Positions 10,987-19,801 of a stretch of DNA of 50,888 nt are shown here, piece by piece. Both the position numbers and the translations under genes were made by a program. The notes beneath the pieces are model-generated. The model was not told where the DNA came from. It searched no databases and saw only the letters and a list, made by a program, of their open reading frames with translations. The stretch spans positions 1-50,888 of the forward strand of contig JAVCCG010000106.1 of the NCBI GenBank assembly GCA_030765605.1, given 5' to 3'. The DNA comes from Candidatus Alcyoniella australis (GTDB lineage Bacteria > Lernaellota > Lernaellaia > JAVCCG01 > Alcyoniellaceae). The stretch's first letter is position 1; every line of letters starts with the position of its first letter.

Positions 10987-12200
10987 AACGCAACTGGCTG
11001 ATTCAGCTGATGTTGGTTTTCACCGCGACGCTGTTCGCGCTGAGCTGCGGCGGACCCCAGGCAGGGACGCAGACGCCCAAGTCGAGCAAGGGCGTGGCGA
11101 TCGTCTTTACCTCGTTCGTCACGGCCGAATACGGCCCCTGCGGTTGAAAGGGTAATCCTTCTGGCGGTCTTGCCAGAAAAGCAACGCGGATTAACGAACT
11201 AAAATCGCAGGGAGTGAACCCGATCGTCCTGGACGCGGGAAACCTGCTGTTCAAGTCCAGTAGGGCGATGACAGAAAATCGCGACAAGTCCCTGGCCCGG
11301 GCCCAGATGATCTGGGCCGCGACGAGCGCCATCGGACTCGACGCGTTCTGCCCCGGATCGATGGATTTTCTCGGCGGCCTGAAGCTGCTCGAGGGTTTTC
11401 GCGACCAGGGGAAGGTGCCGTTCCTCGCGGCCAATTTGAGCTATCCCGACGGCAAGCCGTTTGGCGACAAGCGCTACGTGGTGCTCGAGCGCAACGGCGT
11501 ACGGGTCGGGATCTTCGGACTGGCCGGCAAATCGATCTTCAGCGAGCGAATGGACCTGATGATCGACCTCAAGGTCGGAGATCCGCTTGAGGCCGCGCGC
11601 CCGATCGTGCGTGAGCTCGAGGGCAAGTGCGACGTGATGTTGCTGCTCTCCGAGATGGACAAGGCCGAGATCGAGCGCTTCTGCGAGCTGTTTCCGCAGG
11701 TCAAATTCGTGATTGCAGGCAACCACGTGGTCGGATACTCCAGCCGCGCGCGTCGCATGGACGACACTTACGTGATGCAGGGCATATCGCGGGGCAAGAG
11801 TCTGTCGCGCCTTGATCTGAACGTGGTCAACGGCAACTTCGACCTGCGCGACTCCCGCGAATACGACGTGGCCAAACGCAGCTTCGAGCGTTACGACCGC
11901 GACTACAAGCGGATTATGGAGCAGACCTCAGGCGAGGATCCGGAGGAGTTCTTTGAGAACGACCAGCGCAAGCTAGCGCGTTACCGCCGGGTCAAGGAGA
12001 GCCGCGAGAAGTACACGCAAATGCTCGAGCAGCTTGATCCGAACCAGTCGAACTTCGCCGTGGGCACCATCAACCTTGGTAAATCCGTGACCGAGGATGC
12101 GATGGTTCAGGCGTTGATCGACGCCTATGAGCTCAAGTGGAGCTCGGACTACTCGACCGGCGGCAACACCCTGGGCACCAAAGCTCCGGATCCGCACTGA
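10983..12200 (+). CDS. UshA-like metallophosphoesterase-family selenoprotein (UGA at 11145 read as selenocysteine)
   Basis: The frame starts at ATG 10983 after AAGGAAG and runs to 12200, with a single in-frame TGA at 11145-11147 (residue 55). If read as selenocysteine, the product is 405 residues. It has a signal peptide with a possible lipobox ending at Cys22 (LFALSC). A GPCGU-KGN-SGGLARKA segment puts C53-G54-U55 where relatives of 5'-nucleotidase (UshA) carry P-C-G-C before GGLARR. Downstream come VLDAGNLLF, FCPGSMDF, FLAANLSYPDG, VGIFGLAG and VIAGNHVVGY, all in the order of the UshA fold. The usual D-x-H metal motif at the N-terminus is not recognisable. A SECIS-like hairpin lies 12-31 bases after the UGA. 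I recall UshA-like (seleno)proteins being named in public annotation, which supports the reading. A plain gene call would start at GTG 11214 and lose the signal peptide and CGU. Confidence 0.85.
11145..11178 (+). promoter_or_regulatory. Sec UGA codon and bacterial SECIS element
   Basis: UGA is at 11145-11147. A perfect 7-bp stem follows: TTCTGGC (11159-11165) with GCCAGAA (11172-11178). Its six-base loop is GGTCTT. The loop GGT begins exactly 18 bases after the UGA, as codon +7. From memory, E. coli fdhF has GGU as codon +7 and the same GGUCU apical loop that SelB binds. The E. coli bulged U in the upper stem is not seen here. Confidence 0.85.
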
Positions 12201-12219
12201 GTCGGAGGATTATCGATCG

Positions 12220-13497
12220 ATGCAATCATCTGCCGGGCATCGTATTTCGCCGTTGCAGGGGTTCTTATGCGCGCTGCTGATCGCCGTTGGGATCTGCGGT
12301 TGCCCCTCGACGCAGCCTGGGCAACCCACTGCGTTGCCGCAGATGGCTGCGGGCTCGGAGCACTTGATAATTCTTAGCGCCGGCAGCGTACGCGCGATCC
12401 TCGATCCGCAAGACGACCAGGGCCGGTCTCTGGGCGGCTTCGGCCGCCGCGGCACCTATTTGCAACTCACGCGTCAGTCGGGCATCGACCCGGTGGTGCT
12501 CGACGCGGGCGACCTGCTGTTCAGCGCAGCGGCGCTGCCCCGCGACGATAAACGTCGGCGGGCCGATCTCGATCGCGCAGCGCTGATCATCGAGCTTTTA
12601 AACCTCAGCGGCCTGGACGCCTACGTGCCCGGCGAGATCGACATGGCCGCGGGCTGGGAGCAGTTCAGCGCACTGCGCTCCAGTGCGAGCTTTCCGTTTC
12701 TCGCGGCCAACCTGGTCCAGGAAGCGGGCAGCCCGGCCCTCGACGCGTTTGTGGTGATCAACCGCGGTGAAATAAAACTCGGGGTGTTCGGACTGGTCTC
12801 GCCCACGCTGTTTGCACAGACCCCGGCCGTGCTCTACGAGGGTCTGAGCGTCAGCGATCCGGTGACTGCCGGACGCAAGGCGGTCCACGACCTGCGCAAC
12901 CGAGGCGTGGATCTGATAATAGCCCTGACGCACCTCGATCCGGCGCAGCTTGAGACCGTGGCGCGCGATGTACCTGGGATCAACCTGGCCCTGTCCGGCC
13001 ATTCAGCATCAGGGGACCCGCCGTTGAACACTGCGCTGCATGGCCTGCCGGTAATCAGCGCCGGTAGCGGCAACACCCACCTGGCGCGGCTCGACGTGTT
13101 TCTGCTGCCCACAAAGAGCGAGGGCGGCGCGTCGCGGGAATTGCTCGACGGTACCCAGGGCAAGCGGCTGCGGCAAAGCTTTGATGAGGCCAACCGCGAG
13201 CTGCTGCGCATTGAGCGCGACGCGGGCCAAGGGTCGATCGACGATTTTCTCGCCCAAAGACCGGAGCAACACGAGCGCTATGGGCGGCTGCTCGCGCAGC
13301 GTAGCACGGCAGCCGAACAGCTCGGCGCGATCATGGGCCGCGATCACTTCGTGTTCAGCGCGGTGGCGCTGGACCGCACCATCGGCCGTGACAGGCAAAT
13401 CGAGGAGACGATCATGCCCTGGCGCATTGCGCACGCGCCGGATACTATCCCCAACCAGGCCCTGCGGCAGGCGGAGGAAACGCCCCAGGACCTGTAG
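12220..13497 (+). CDS. UshA-like lipoprotein, paralogue lacking the Cys-Gly-Sec motif
   Basis: A 425-residue lipoprotein (signal peptide, lipobox ICGC with Cys28). It aligns without gaps to the preceding selenoprotein over the motif region: P-Q-D-D-Q-G-R-S-L-G-G here against P-C-G-U-K-G-N-P-S-G-G there. It also shares VVLDAGDLLF, YVPGEIDMAAG, FLAANLV, LGVFGLVS and ALSGHSASG. The C-terminal 120 residues are charged and probably helical, as in the neighbour. The Cys and Sec are replaced by Gln and Asp, so it is either a non-redox partner or has a different activity. GGAGG lies 11 bases before the ATG, a slightly long spacing. It follows the selenoprotein by 19 bases, so probably the same transcript. 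Confidence 0.75.
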   Translation: MQSSAGHRISPLQGFLCALLIAVGICGCPSTQPGQPTALPQMAAGSEHLIILSAGSVRAILDPQDDQGRSLGGFGRRGTYLQLTRQSGIDPVVLDAGDLLFSAAALPRDDKRRRADLDRAALIIELLNLSGLDAYVPGEIDMAAGWEQFSALRSSASFPFLAANLVQEAGSPALDAFVVINRGEIKLGVFGLVSPTLFAQTPAVLYEGLSVSDPVTAGRKAVHDLRNRGVDLIIALTHLDPAQLETVARDVPGINLALSGHSASGDPPLNTALHGLPVISAGSGNTHLARLDVFLLPTKSEGGASRELLDGTQGKRLRQSFDEANRELLRIERDAGQGSIDDFLAQRPEQHERYGRLLAQRSTAAEQLGAIMGRDHFVFSAVALDRTIGRDRQIEETIMPWRIAHAPDTIPNQALRQAEETPQDL

Positions 13498-13503
13498 AGC
13501 CCC

Positions 13504-13532
13504 TTGACCGAGCACGAAGTATTTGATGTACT
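13504..13532 (+). promoter_or_regulatory. Candidate promoter of the gap-pgk-tpiA operon
   Basis: TTGACC (13504-13509), 17-base spacer, TGTACT (13527-13532), matching 5/6 and 4/6 of sigma70 boxes. It leaves a leader of about 105 bases before gap. Confidence 0.45.
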
Positions 13533-13645
13533 TTAACAACTCAGCTCTTGAAGAGGCCGCACAAGTACCTGTTTACATCTTGAGACACCCAACAGCCTCA
13601 TAAGACAATTCATCGCGTGCGGCGTCTAGCCATATGGAGGAAGTA

Positions 13646-14644
13646 ATGGCAGTGAAGATTGGGATTAATGGTTTCGGCCGTATTGGCCGCAGTTTCCTGC
13701 GCGCAATCGGCGGCCGGGACGACATCGATTGTGTCGCGATCAACGACCTGACCGACCCCAAGACCTTGGGCCACCTGTTCAAGTACGACAGCGTGATGGG
13801 TCCGTTCAACGGAACCATCGAGGTCGAATCCGATGCGATCATAATCAACGGCAAGCCGATCAAGGTGATGGCGACCAGGGACCCGGCGCAGCTGCCGTGG
13901 GCCGAGCTGGGCGTCGAGATCGTGCTTGAGGCCACGGGCCTGTTCCGCAGCGGTGAGACCGCGGGCAAGCATATCGCGGCCGGCGCCAAGCGCGTGGTGA
14001 TCAGCGCTCCGGGCAAGGACATCGACGGGACCTTCGTAATGGGCGTCAACGAGGGCGACTACGATCCTGAGAAGCACTTCATCATCAGCAACGCCTCGTG
14101 CACGACCAACTGTCTGGCGCCGATCGCCAAGGTGCTCGACGAGACGGTGGGCATCGAGCACGGCCTGATGACCACGATCCACAGCTATACCAATGATCAG
14201 CGGCTTCTCGATTTTCCGCACAAGGATCTGCGCCGCGCCCGCGCGGCCGCGGTTTCGATGATCCCGACGACCACCGGCGCGGCCAAGGCCGTGGCCCTGG
14301 TGCTGCCGCAGCTCGAGGGCAAACTCAACGGCATCGCAATCCGTGTGCCCACTCCCAACGTCTCGCTGGTTGACCTGAATATCATCAGCTCCAGGGCGAC
14401 GAGCGCCGAGCAGATCAACGGCGCGATTGCGCAGGCGGCCCAGGGCGCTCTCAAGCCCTACGTTCGTTACAGTGATGAGCCGCTGGTCTCGGTGGACTTC
14501 ATGCAGGATCCGCACAGCTCGATTTTCGACGCAGAGAACACGATGGTGATCGGCGGGCGGATGGTCAAGGTGCTGGCCTGGTACGATAACGAGTGGGGCT
14601 ACTCCTGCCGACTGGCCGATCTGATCGCCTACATCAGCAACTAA
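13646..14644 (+). CDS. gap: Glyceraldehyde-3-phosphate dehydrogenase, type I
   Basis: A 332-residue glycolytic enzyme converting glyceraldehyde 3-phosphate, NAD+ and phosphate to 1,3-bisphosphoglycerate. The Rossmann start is [18 protein letters not shown], catalytic Cys152 is in [12 protein letters not shown], and [20 protein letters not shown] and [11 protein letters not shown] are all present. ATG 13646 is preferred over ATG 13634, because GGAGGA lies between them and sits 4-5 bases before the second. It is the first gene of a gap-pgk-tpiA cluster. Confidence 0.97.
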   Translation: MAVKIGINGFGRIGRSFLRAIGGRDDIDCVAINDLTDPKTLGHLFKYDSVMGPFNGTIEVESDAIIINGKPIKVMATRDPAQLPWAELGVEIVLEATGLFRSGETAGKHIAAGAKRVVISAPGKDIDGTFVMGVNEGDYDPEKHFIISNASCTTNCLAPIAKVLDETVGIEHGLMTTIHSYTNDQRLLDFPHKDLRRARAAAVSMIPTTTGAAKAVALVLPQLEGKLNGIAIRVPTPNVSLVDLNIISSRATSAEQINGAIAQAAQGALKPYVRYSDEPLVSVDFMQDPHSSIFDAENTMVIGGRMVKVLAWYDNEWGYSCRLADLIAYISN

Positions 14645-14725
14645 GTACACACCCCGGCGGCGCATGCGGAACCCTGTCCAGGGCCCTCGTATATTCGCCT
14701 GCCGACTGCGCACGGGAGCGCATAG

Positions 14726-15910
14726 ATGGCTATTAAATACGTCGACGAGTTAGAGCTCGAGGAAAAACGGGTATTCATCCGCGCGGATCTCAACGTGCCG
14801 CTGGACGACCAGGGACAGATCACCGACGACACGCGCATCCGCGCTGTGCTGCCCACGATCAAATACGTGCTGAACAAGGGCGGCCTGGTTGTGCTGGCCA
14901 GCCATTTGGGGCGTCCCAGGGGCCAGCGCGTCGAGAAGTACAGCATGATGCCGGTGGCTGAGCGGCTCAACCAGCTGCTCGACCGTGAGGTAATCATGGC
15001 GCCCGACGTGGCCAGCGACGGGGTCAAGGTCGTGGCCGGCCAGCTTAAACCGGGCCAGGTGCTGCTGCTGGAGAACCTGCGCTTTCACCCCGGCGAGACC
15101 AAGAACGACGAGGCCTTCGCCCGCTCGCTGGCCGATATGTGCGACGTCTACGTCAACGACGCTTTCGGCGCCTCGCACCGCGCGCACGCCTCGATCGATC
15201 GGATCACACATTTCGTCTCCGAGAAGGCGGCGGGCTTTCTGTTGCGCAAGGAGATGAACTACTTCAGCCGCGTGCTGGACAAGCCGATCTCGCCTTTTAT
15301 CGCAGTGCTCGGCGGGGCCAAGGTCTCGGACAAGATCGGAGTGATCGAGAACCTGCTCAAGCGCGTCGACTCGGTGCTGATCGGCGGCGGCATGGCCTAC
15401 ACCTTCCTCACGGCCCAGGGTTTCGACTGCGGCGAAAGCTTGGTCGAGCGCGAGCGGATCGAGGATGCCACGCGGATTATACGCCTGGCCAGGATCGAGG
15501 GGACCGGGTTGCTGCTGCCCGTGGATCACGTGGTGGCGCGCGAGGTCTCGGCGCAGGCCGACTCGCGTCTGGCCGACAACGACGACATCGGGCCGGGTTG
15601 GCGCGGCCTGGACATCGGCCCGCGGACCATCGAGAATTTCTGCGCGGTGATCGCCCGGGCGCGGACGATAGTCTGGAACGGGCCGATGGGCGTGTTCGAG
15701 ATCGAACAGTTCAGCCGCGGCACGATGGCCGTGGCCAAGGCGGTGGCCGACGCCGACGCCACCAGCGTGATCGGCGGTGGCGACTCGGTGGCCGCGGTCA
15801 AGATCGCGGGGGTCGCCGACAAGATCAGTCACATTTCCACCGGCGGAGGCGCGAGCCTCGAGCTGCTCGAGGGCAAGCGGCTCCCGGGCATCGTCGCGCT
15901 GGAGAGCTAA
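14726..15910 (+). CDS. pgk: Phosphoglycerate kinase
   Basis: A 394-residue kinase transferring phosphate from 1,3-bisphosphoglycerate to ADP. Motifs: VFIRADLNVPLD near the N-terminus, ASHLGRPRG, LLLENLRFHPGE, VYVNDAFGASHRAHAS, PFIAVLGGAKVSDKI, and at the C-terminus WNGPMGVFE and VIGGGDSVAAV with STGGGASLELLEG. GGGAG lies before the ATG. It is 81 bases after gap and followed by tpiA. Confidence 0.97.
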   Translation: MAIKYVDELELEEKRVFIRADLNVPLDDQGQITDDTRIRAVLPTIKYVLNKGGLVVLASHLGRPRGQRVEKYSMMPVAERLNQLLDREVIMAPDVASDGVKVVAGQLKPGQVLLLENLRFHPGETKNDEAFARSLADMCDVYVNDAFGASHRAHASIDRITHFVSEKAAGFLLRKEMNYFSRVLDKPISPFIAVLGGAKVSDKIGVIENLLKRVDSVLIGGGMAYTFLTAQGFDCGESLVERERIEDATRIIRLARIEGTGLLLPVDHVVAREVSAQADSRLADNDDIGPGWRGLDIGPRTIENFCAVIARARTIVWNGPMGVFEIEQFSRGTMAVAKAVADADATSVIGGGDSVAAVKIAGVADKISHISTGGGASLELLEGKRLPGIVALES

Positions 15911-15935
15911 CCTGGACTAAGTAAAAAACCAGGTT
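15909..15935 (+). promoter_or_regulatory. Inverted repeat spanning the pgk stop, before the tpiA ribosome binding site
   Basis: AACCTGG (15909-15915) and CCAGGTT (15929-15935) can form a 7-bp stem with a 13-base A-rich loop. It starts within the pgk stop codon and ends two bases before the AAGGGG of tpiA. No T-run follows, so it is not a terminator. It may set mRNA stability or tpiA translation. Confidence 0.4.
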
Positions 15936-15948
15936 TAAGGGGAATGCA

Positions 15949-16704
15949 ATGAGACAGCCGCTGCTCGCGGGCAACTGGAAGATGAACAAGACAATCGGCC
16001 AGACTCGCGAATTTATCGAGCGCTTCGTGCCGCTGATCCGAGACGTATCGGAGCGTCAGGTGGCGATCATGCCGCCGTTCACTGCGCTGCCGGCGGTGGC
16101 GCAGTTGCTCAGCGGCGGCCCGGTGGCCTACGGCGCGCAGAACTGCGCAGGCGAGGCCGAGGGCGCGTACACCGGCGAGGTCAGCCCGCTGATGCTCGGC
16201 GACCTGGGATGCCGGTTCGTGATCATCGGCCACTCCGAGCGCCGCCGCTATTTCGGCGAGTCCAACGGCTCGTGCAACAAGAAGATCAGGCTGACGCTGC
16301 AGCACGACCTGACGCCGATCTACTGCATCGGCGAGACGCTGGACCAGCGCGAGGCCGACGAGACGCTGAAGACCATTGAGAACCAGGTTAAGACCGGGCT
16401 GGCAGGCATCGGCGAGCGCGTGAGCGAGATCGTCATTGCCTACGAGCCGATCTGGGCCATCGGCACCGGCGTGACCGCCACGCCTGAGCAGGTCCAGCAG
16501 GTCCACGGACACATTCGCAACATGGTCGCCGAGACCTACGGCTACTCCGGCGCCGAGGACCTGCGCATCATCTACGGCGGATCGGTCAAGCCCGACAACG
16601 TCGACGAACTGATGGCCCGGCCCGACGTGGACGGCGCGCTGGTCGGCGGGGCGAGCCTCGATCCCGATGACTTTGCGCGGATAGTGAAATTCAGCGATAA
16701 ATAA
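15949..16704 (+). CDS. tpiA: Triosephosphate isomerase
   Basis: A 251-residue TIM barrel interconverting dihydroxyacetone phosphate and glyceraldehyde 3-phosphate. The active-site Lys is in AGNWKMNKT, His in IIGHSERR and the catalytic Glu in AYEPIWAIGTG; the phosphate-binding IIYGGSV and LVGGASLDPDDF segments are present. AAGGGG lies upstream of the ATG. It completes the gap-pgk-tpiA cluster. Confidence 0.97.
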   Translation: MRQPLLAGNWKMNKTIGQTREFIERFVPLIRDVSERQVAIMPPFTALPAVAQLLSGGPVAYGAQNCAGEAEGAYTGEVSPLMLGDLGCRFVIIGHSERRRYFGESNGSCNKKIRLTLQHDLTPIYCIGETLDQREADETLKTIENQVKTGLAGIGERVSEIVIAYEPIWAIGTGVTATPEQVQQVHGHIRNMVAETYGYSGAEDLRIIYGGSVKPDNVDELMARPDVDGALVGGASLDPDDFARIVKFSDK

Positions 16705-16716
16705 AAACAGTTCAAT

Positions 16717-16746
16717 TTACCCGTACGCCGATCGCGCTGATATAAT
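16717..16746 (+). promoter_or_regulatory. Candidate promoter of the NYN-domain gene
   Basis: A perfect TATAAT (16741-16746) is preceded by TTACCC (16717-16722) at an 18-base spacing. It lies 28 bases before the GTG start. It would allow the gene to be expressed apart from the glycolytic cluster. Confidence 0.5.
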
Positions 16747-16774
16747 TCGCGTGAACCGGCTGGAGGATATTTAA

Positions 16775-17566
16775 GTGTCTGAACGAGAACGCGATCTGGC
16801 GGTCTTCATCGATTTCGAGAATCTCGCCCTGGGTTTTAAGAACCGCAACGGCAAACAGTTCGAGATCCAGAAGGTTCTCGAGCGCCTGGTGGACAAGGGC
16901 AAGATCATAGTCAAGAAGGCTTACGCTGACTGGTCGCGCTATGCCAGCTACAAGCGGGAGCTGCACGAGGCGGCGATCGAGCTGATCGAGATCCCGCGGC
17001 GCTCGATGACCGGCAAGAACTCGGCCGACATCCGGCTGTGCGTGGACGCGATGGACCTGTGCTACTCCAAGGAGCACGTGGACACCTTCGTCATCGTCTC
17101 GGGCGACAGCGACTTCTCGCCGCTGGTGAGCAAGCTCAAAGAGAACGGCAAACACGTCATCGGTCTGGGCATGAAGGAATCGAGTTCCGACCTGCTGGTG
17201 GGCAACTGCGATGAGTTCATCTACTACGACGACCTGATGATGCCGCAGATCGCCGCGCCCAAGATCGACCCGGCGTTGCCCAAGAAGAAGCAGGAGGCCT
17301 TCCAGCTGCTGCTCGAGGCGGTGATCGCCCTGGTGCGCGAGAACAAGGACGTGCTCTACAGCTCGATGGTCAAAGATACGATGAAGCGCAAACGACCGAG
17401 CTTCAACGAGACCTACCACGGCTACCGTAGCTTCCAGGACCTGCTCGAGGACGCCCGGGAGAACAACCTGATCAAGCTCCATACGGACTCGCGCTCGGGC
17501 ACCTACGTGGTTACCGGGTTCGGCCAGATGGAGCAATCCAACGGATCATCTCCAAGCCGCCGCTAG
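16775..17566 (+). CDS. NYN-domain (PIN-like) protein with C-terminal OST-HTH/LOTUS-like domain
   Basis: A 263-residue soluble protein. The first 150 residues are an NYN domain with the acidic residues expected of a metal-dependent RNase: Asp13 in FIDFEN, Asp85 and Asp91 in NSADIRLCVDAM, Asp111 and Asp113 in SGDSDFSPL, then GLGMKESSS. Residues about 170-250 (LLLEAVIALVRENKDVLYSSMVKD, then GYRSFQDLLEDA) match the winged OST-HTH/LOTUS RNA-binding type. The start is GTG after GGAGG at 8-9 bases. It follows tpiA but has its own TATAAT. This LabA/DUF88-type architecture is widespread; the RNA target is unknown. Confidence 0.85.
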   Translation: MSERERDLAVFIDFENLALGFKNRNGKQFEIQKVLERLVDKGKIIVKKAYADWSRYASYKRELHEAAIELIEIPRRSMTGKNSADIRLCVDAMDLCYSKEHVDTFVIVSGDSDFSPLVSKLKENGKHVIGLGMKESSSDLLVGNCDEFIYYDDLMMPQIAAPKIDPALPKKKQEAFQLLLEAVIALVRENKDVLYSSMVKDTMKRKRPSFNETYHGYRSFQDLLEDARENNLIKLHTDSRSGTYVVTGFGQMEQSNGSSPSRR

Positions 17567-17686
17567 ATTGCGGCGCGCACGCCCTTCTCTGAGACCGTCC
17601 GTCGGGTTAAACTGCGGTCGTTAAAACGATCACGGTTTGACGCCGACCCGATATTTTCGTCCAACGGACGGCGGAGGAGGGGGCCG

Positions 17687-19786
17687 ATGGATTACAGAAC
17701 TCACGCGCTGCTGGCCGTACTGGCCGCCTGTTTGCTACTGATCGCGGGTTGCCAAGGCGACGGGAGCACTGAGGGCGCCGACGGGCCGAACCTGGCCGCG
17801 GCCTCCTGCTCGTGGAGCTGGGCTCTTGAGGACGACGGCGCGCTGAGCATCAGCTGCGGCGAGCGCGAGATGCTGCGGCTGCTTGGCGCCGAGCGCCACC
17901 GTTTCGCGCCCGACGTCTCGATGCTCTTCGGACTGTTCGATCACCGCAAGGCCGGTGAAACTTCAGTCGAGCTGACCCTGGCCCAGGGCGATGACGAGAT
18001 CGTGTTGCTCGACGGCGAGACGCAAGCCGGAGCGCTGAACTTTGAGTGGACGGCCCAGGGCGACCTGCGGGTGATCGTCGAGCTTGCCCAGGATTACGTC
18101 GGCTCCTCGATCAAGCTGCTGTGCGAGGCTGAGCCCGACGACATGTTCTGGGGCTTTGGCGAGCAGTACAACTTCATCGACTTCCGCGGCCGGTCCGTAC
18201 CGATCTGGGTTTCGGAGCAGGGGCTGGGTCGCGACGAGGACCCGCTGCTGCCGTTCACCGGCGACCTGACCGACAGCTATTTTCCGATGCCGTACTTCAT
18301 CGATCCGGCGGCCGGGCTTGGCTTCCTGCTCGAGAACAGCGAGTACTCGTACTTCGACCTGGGCCAGTCCGACCCGACGCAATGGAGCGTCGAGGTCTGG
18401 AACGGCGAACGCGCCTCATTCCTGCTGCTGCCCGGGCCGCAGCCGATCGACGTGGTGGCTCAGCTCACCGCCGAGGTCGGTAGGCCGAGCCAAACGCCGC
18501 CGGACTGGGCGTTCTCCGGAGTGCTACTCGCGGCCCAGGGCGGCGAGGACAACGTGCGCCGCCGTGCGCAGACCGCCATCGACGCCAAGGTGCCGCTCAG
18601 TGCAATGTGGGTCCAAGACTGGGTCGGTATTCGCCATTTCGGATTGGGGAACTACGGCGTGAAGTACCACTGGACCCAAGATCAGGAACTCTACCCCGAG
18701 CTGAACCTGTTGATCTCCGACCTGCGCGACCACGACATACGCTTTCTGGGCTACTTCAATCCGTTCGTGGTGCCGGCCTACGAGCACTACCAAGAGATGG
18801 CCGAACTGAACTATCTGATCCGTCGCAACACCGGACGGCCCTACAAATTCCTGATCAGCGTTTTCAGCGGCAGTCTGCTCGACGTGTCCAACCCGCTAGC
18901 TATCGAATACTTCCAGGGCTACGCCCAGGCTGCGGCCCAGATGGGGCAGGCGGGCTGGATGTGCGACTTCGGCGAGTGGCTGCCCTATGACGCGCAGCTC
19001 GCCGGCGGCTTTGCGCCCTCGTATCACAACCAGTACGCGACCCAGTGGCACCGCATCAACCGCGAGGTGCTCCAGGCCGCATACCCTGAGGGCGACTGGC
19101 TGATGCTCACCCGCAGCGGCTACACCTACGAACATCAGGTGGCCCAGGTGGTTTGGGCCGGCGACCAGGAGGCCGACTGGAACGAAAAGGACGGCCTGCC
19201 CACGGTTGTCAGGGCCGGGCTGAGCCTCGGCCTGAGCGGCGTGCCGTTCTTTACCCACGACATCGGCGGCTTCTCCGGCGGCCCGCGCACCAAGGAGCTG
19301 TTCCTGCGCTGGACCGAGCTGGGCGCGTTCACCCCGGTGATGCGTACCCACGACGGTCTGCTCAAGGAAGAGAACCACAGCTTCGACAGCGACGCCCAGA
19401 CTCTCCAACACTTCTCGCGCATGGCCCGCATCCACGGCGCGCTGCTGCCGTACTTCATGCAGCTTGCGGACGAGGCAGTGCAACGCGGACTGCCGATGCT
19501 GCGTCACACCTGTCTGGTCGACCCCGACTGGAGCGGTTCGTATATTGCCCACGAGCAGTGGATGATCGGCAACGACCTGCTGTTCGCGCCGGTGGTGCGC
19601 AAGGGTGAGGATTGGGTGCAGGTGCTGTTCCCGCAGGGCCAGTGGGAACACCTGCTGACAGGCGAGCGCTTTGAGGGGCGCACTTCCGCGGTGGTGGACG
19701 CGCCGCTGGGCGCGCCGGCGGCGTTTGTGCGCGTGGGAGAACCGCTGGAGCTGCGGCGGCTGGTCCAAGAGGCGCTGGACGACTAG
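17687..19786 (+). CDS. Glycoside hydrolase family 31 lipoprotein
   Basis: A 699-residue lipoprotein (signal peptide, lipobox IAGC with Cys22). The GH31 nucleophile is Asp427 in WMCDFGEWLP, and the probable acid/base is Asp493 in WAGDQEADWNEKDG. MWVQDWVGIRHFG, FFTHDIGGFSG and MRTHDG are also GH31 segments. The QDW-GIR and GDQ-ADW---DG spacing resembles the sulfoquinovosidase (YihQ) branch. However, the Arg-x-x-Trp sulfonate-binding pair expected after QDWxGIR is not clear, so an alpha-glucosidase or alpha-xylosidase activity is equally likely. Being a lipoprotein, it acts outside the cytoplasm. It is followed 15 bases later by the LtaS-like gene. Confidence 0.9.
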   Translation: MDYRTHALLAVLAACLLLIAGCQGDGSTEGADGPNLAAASCSWSWALEDDGALSISCGEREMLRLLGAERHRFAPDVSMLFGLFDHRKAGETSVELTLAQGDDEIVLLDGETQAGALNFEWTAQGDLRVIVELAQDYVGSSIKLLCEAEPDDMFWGFGEQYNFIDFRGRSVPIWVSEQGLGRDEDPLLPFTGDLTDSYFPMPYFIDPAAGLGFLLENSEYSYFDLGQSDPTQWSVEVWNGERASFLLLPGPQPIDVVAQLTAEVGRPSQTPPDWAFSGVLLAAQGGEDNVRRRAQTAIDAKVPLSAMWVQDWVGIRHFGLGNYGVKYHWTQDQELYPELNLLISDLRDHDIRFLGYFNPFVVPAYEHYQEMAELNYLIRRNTGRPYKFLISVFSGSLLDVSNPLAIEYFQGYAQAAAQMGQAGWMCDFGEWLPYDAQLAGGFAPSYHNQYATQWHRINREVLQAAYPEGDWLMLTRSGYTYEHQVAQVVWAGDQEADWNEKDGLPTVVRAGLSLGLSGVPFFTHDIGGFSGGPRTKELFLRWTELGAFTPVMRTHDGLLKEENHSFDSDAQTLQHFSRMARIHGALLPYFMQLADEAVQRGLPMLRHTCLVDPDWSGSYIAHEQWMIGNDLLFAPVVRKGEDWVQVLFPQGQWEHLLTGERFEGRTSAVVDAPLGAPAAFVRVGEPLELRRLVQEALDD

Positions 19787-19801
19787 AGCGAAGCCGGTCC
19801 C

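Noticed and set aside
11145-11147. TGA as a nonsense mutation or sequencing error making a pseudogene
   Set aside because: The frame stays open on both sides, the codon is at a Cys/Sec column, and the hairpin loop and its spacing match a known SECIS. A decayed gene would not be expected to show all three.
11214-12200. A 328-codon gene starting at GTG 11214
   Set aside because: It has no ribosome binding site and would cut a conserved domain. The upstream frame with UGA and SECIS explains the signal peptide and the missing N-terminus.
17687-19786. Assignment of the GH31 protein as a sulfoquinovosidase
   Set aside because: The catalytic blocks resemble that branch, but the Arg-x-x-Trp pair for sulfonate binding is not clear and no sulfoquinovose pathway genes are nearby.
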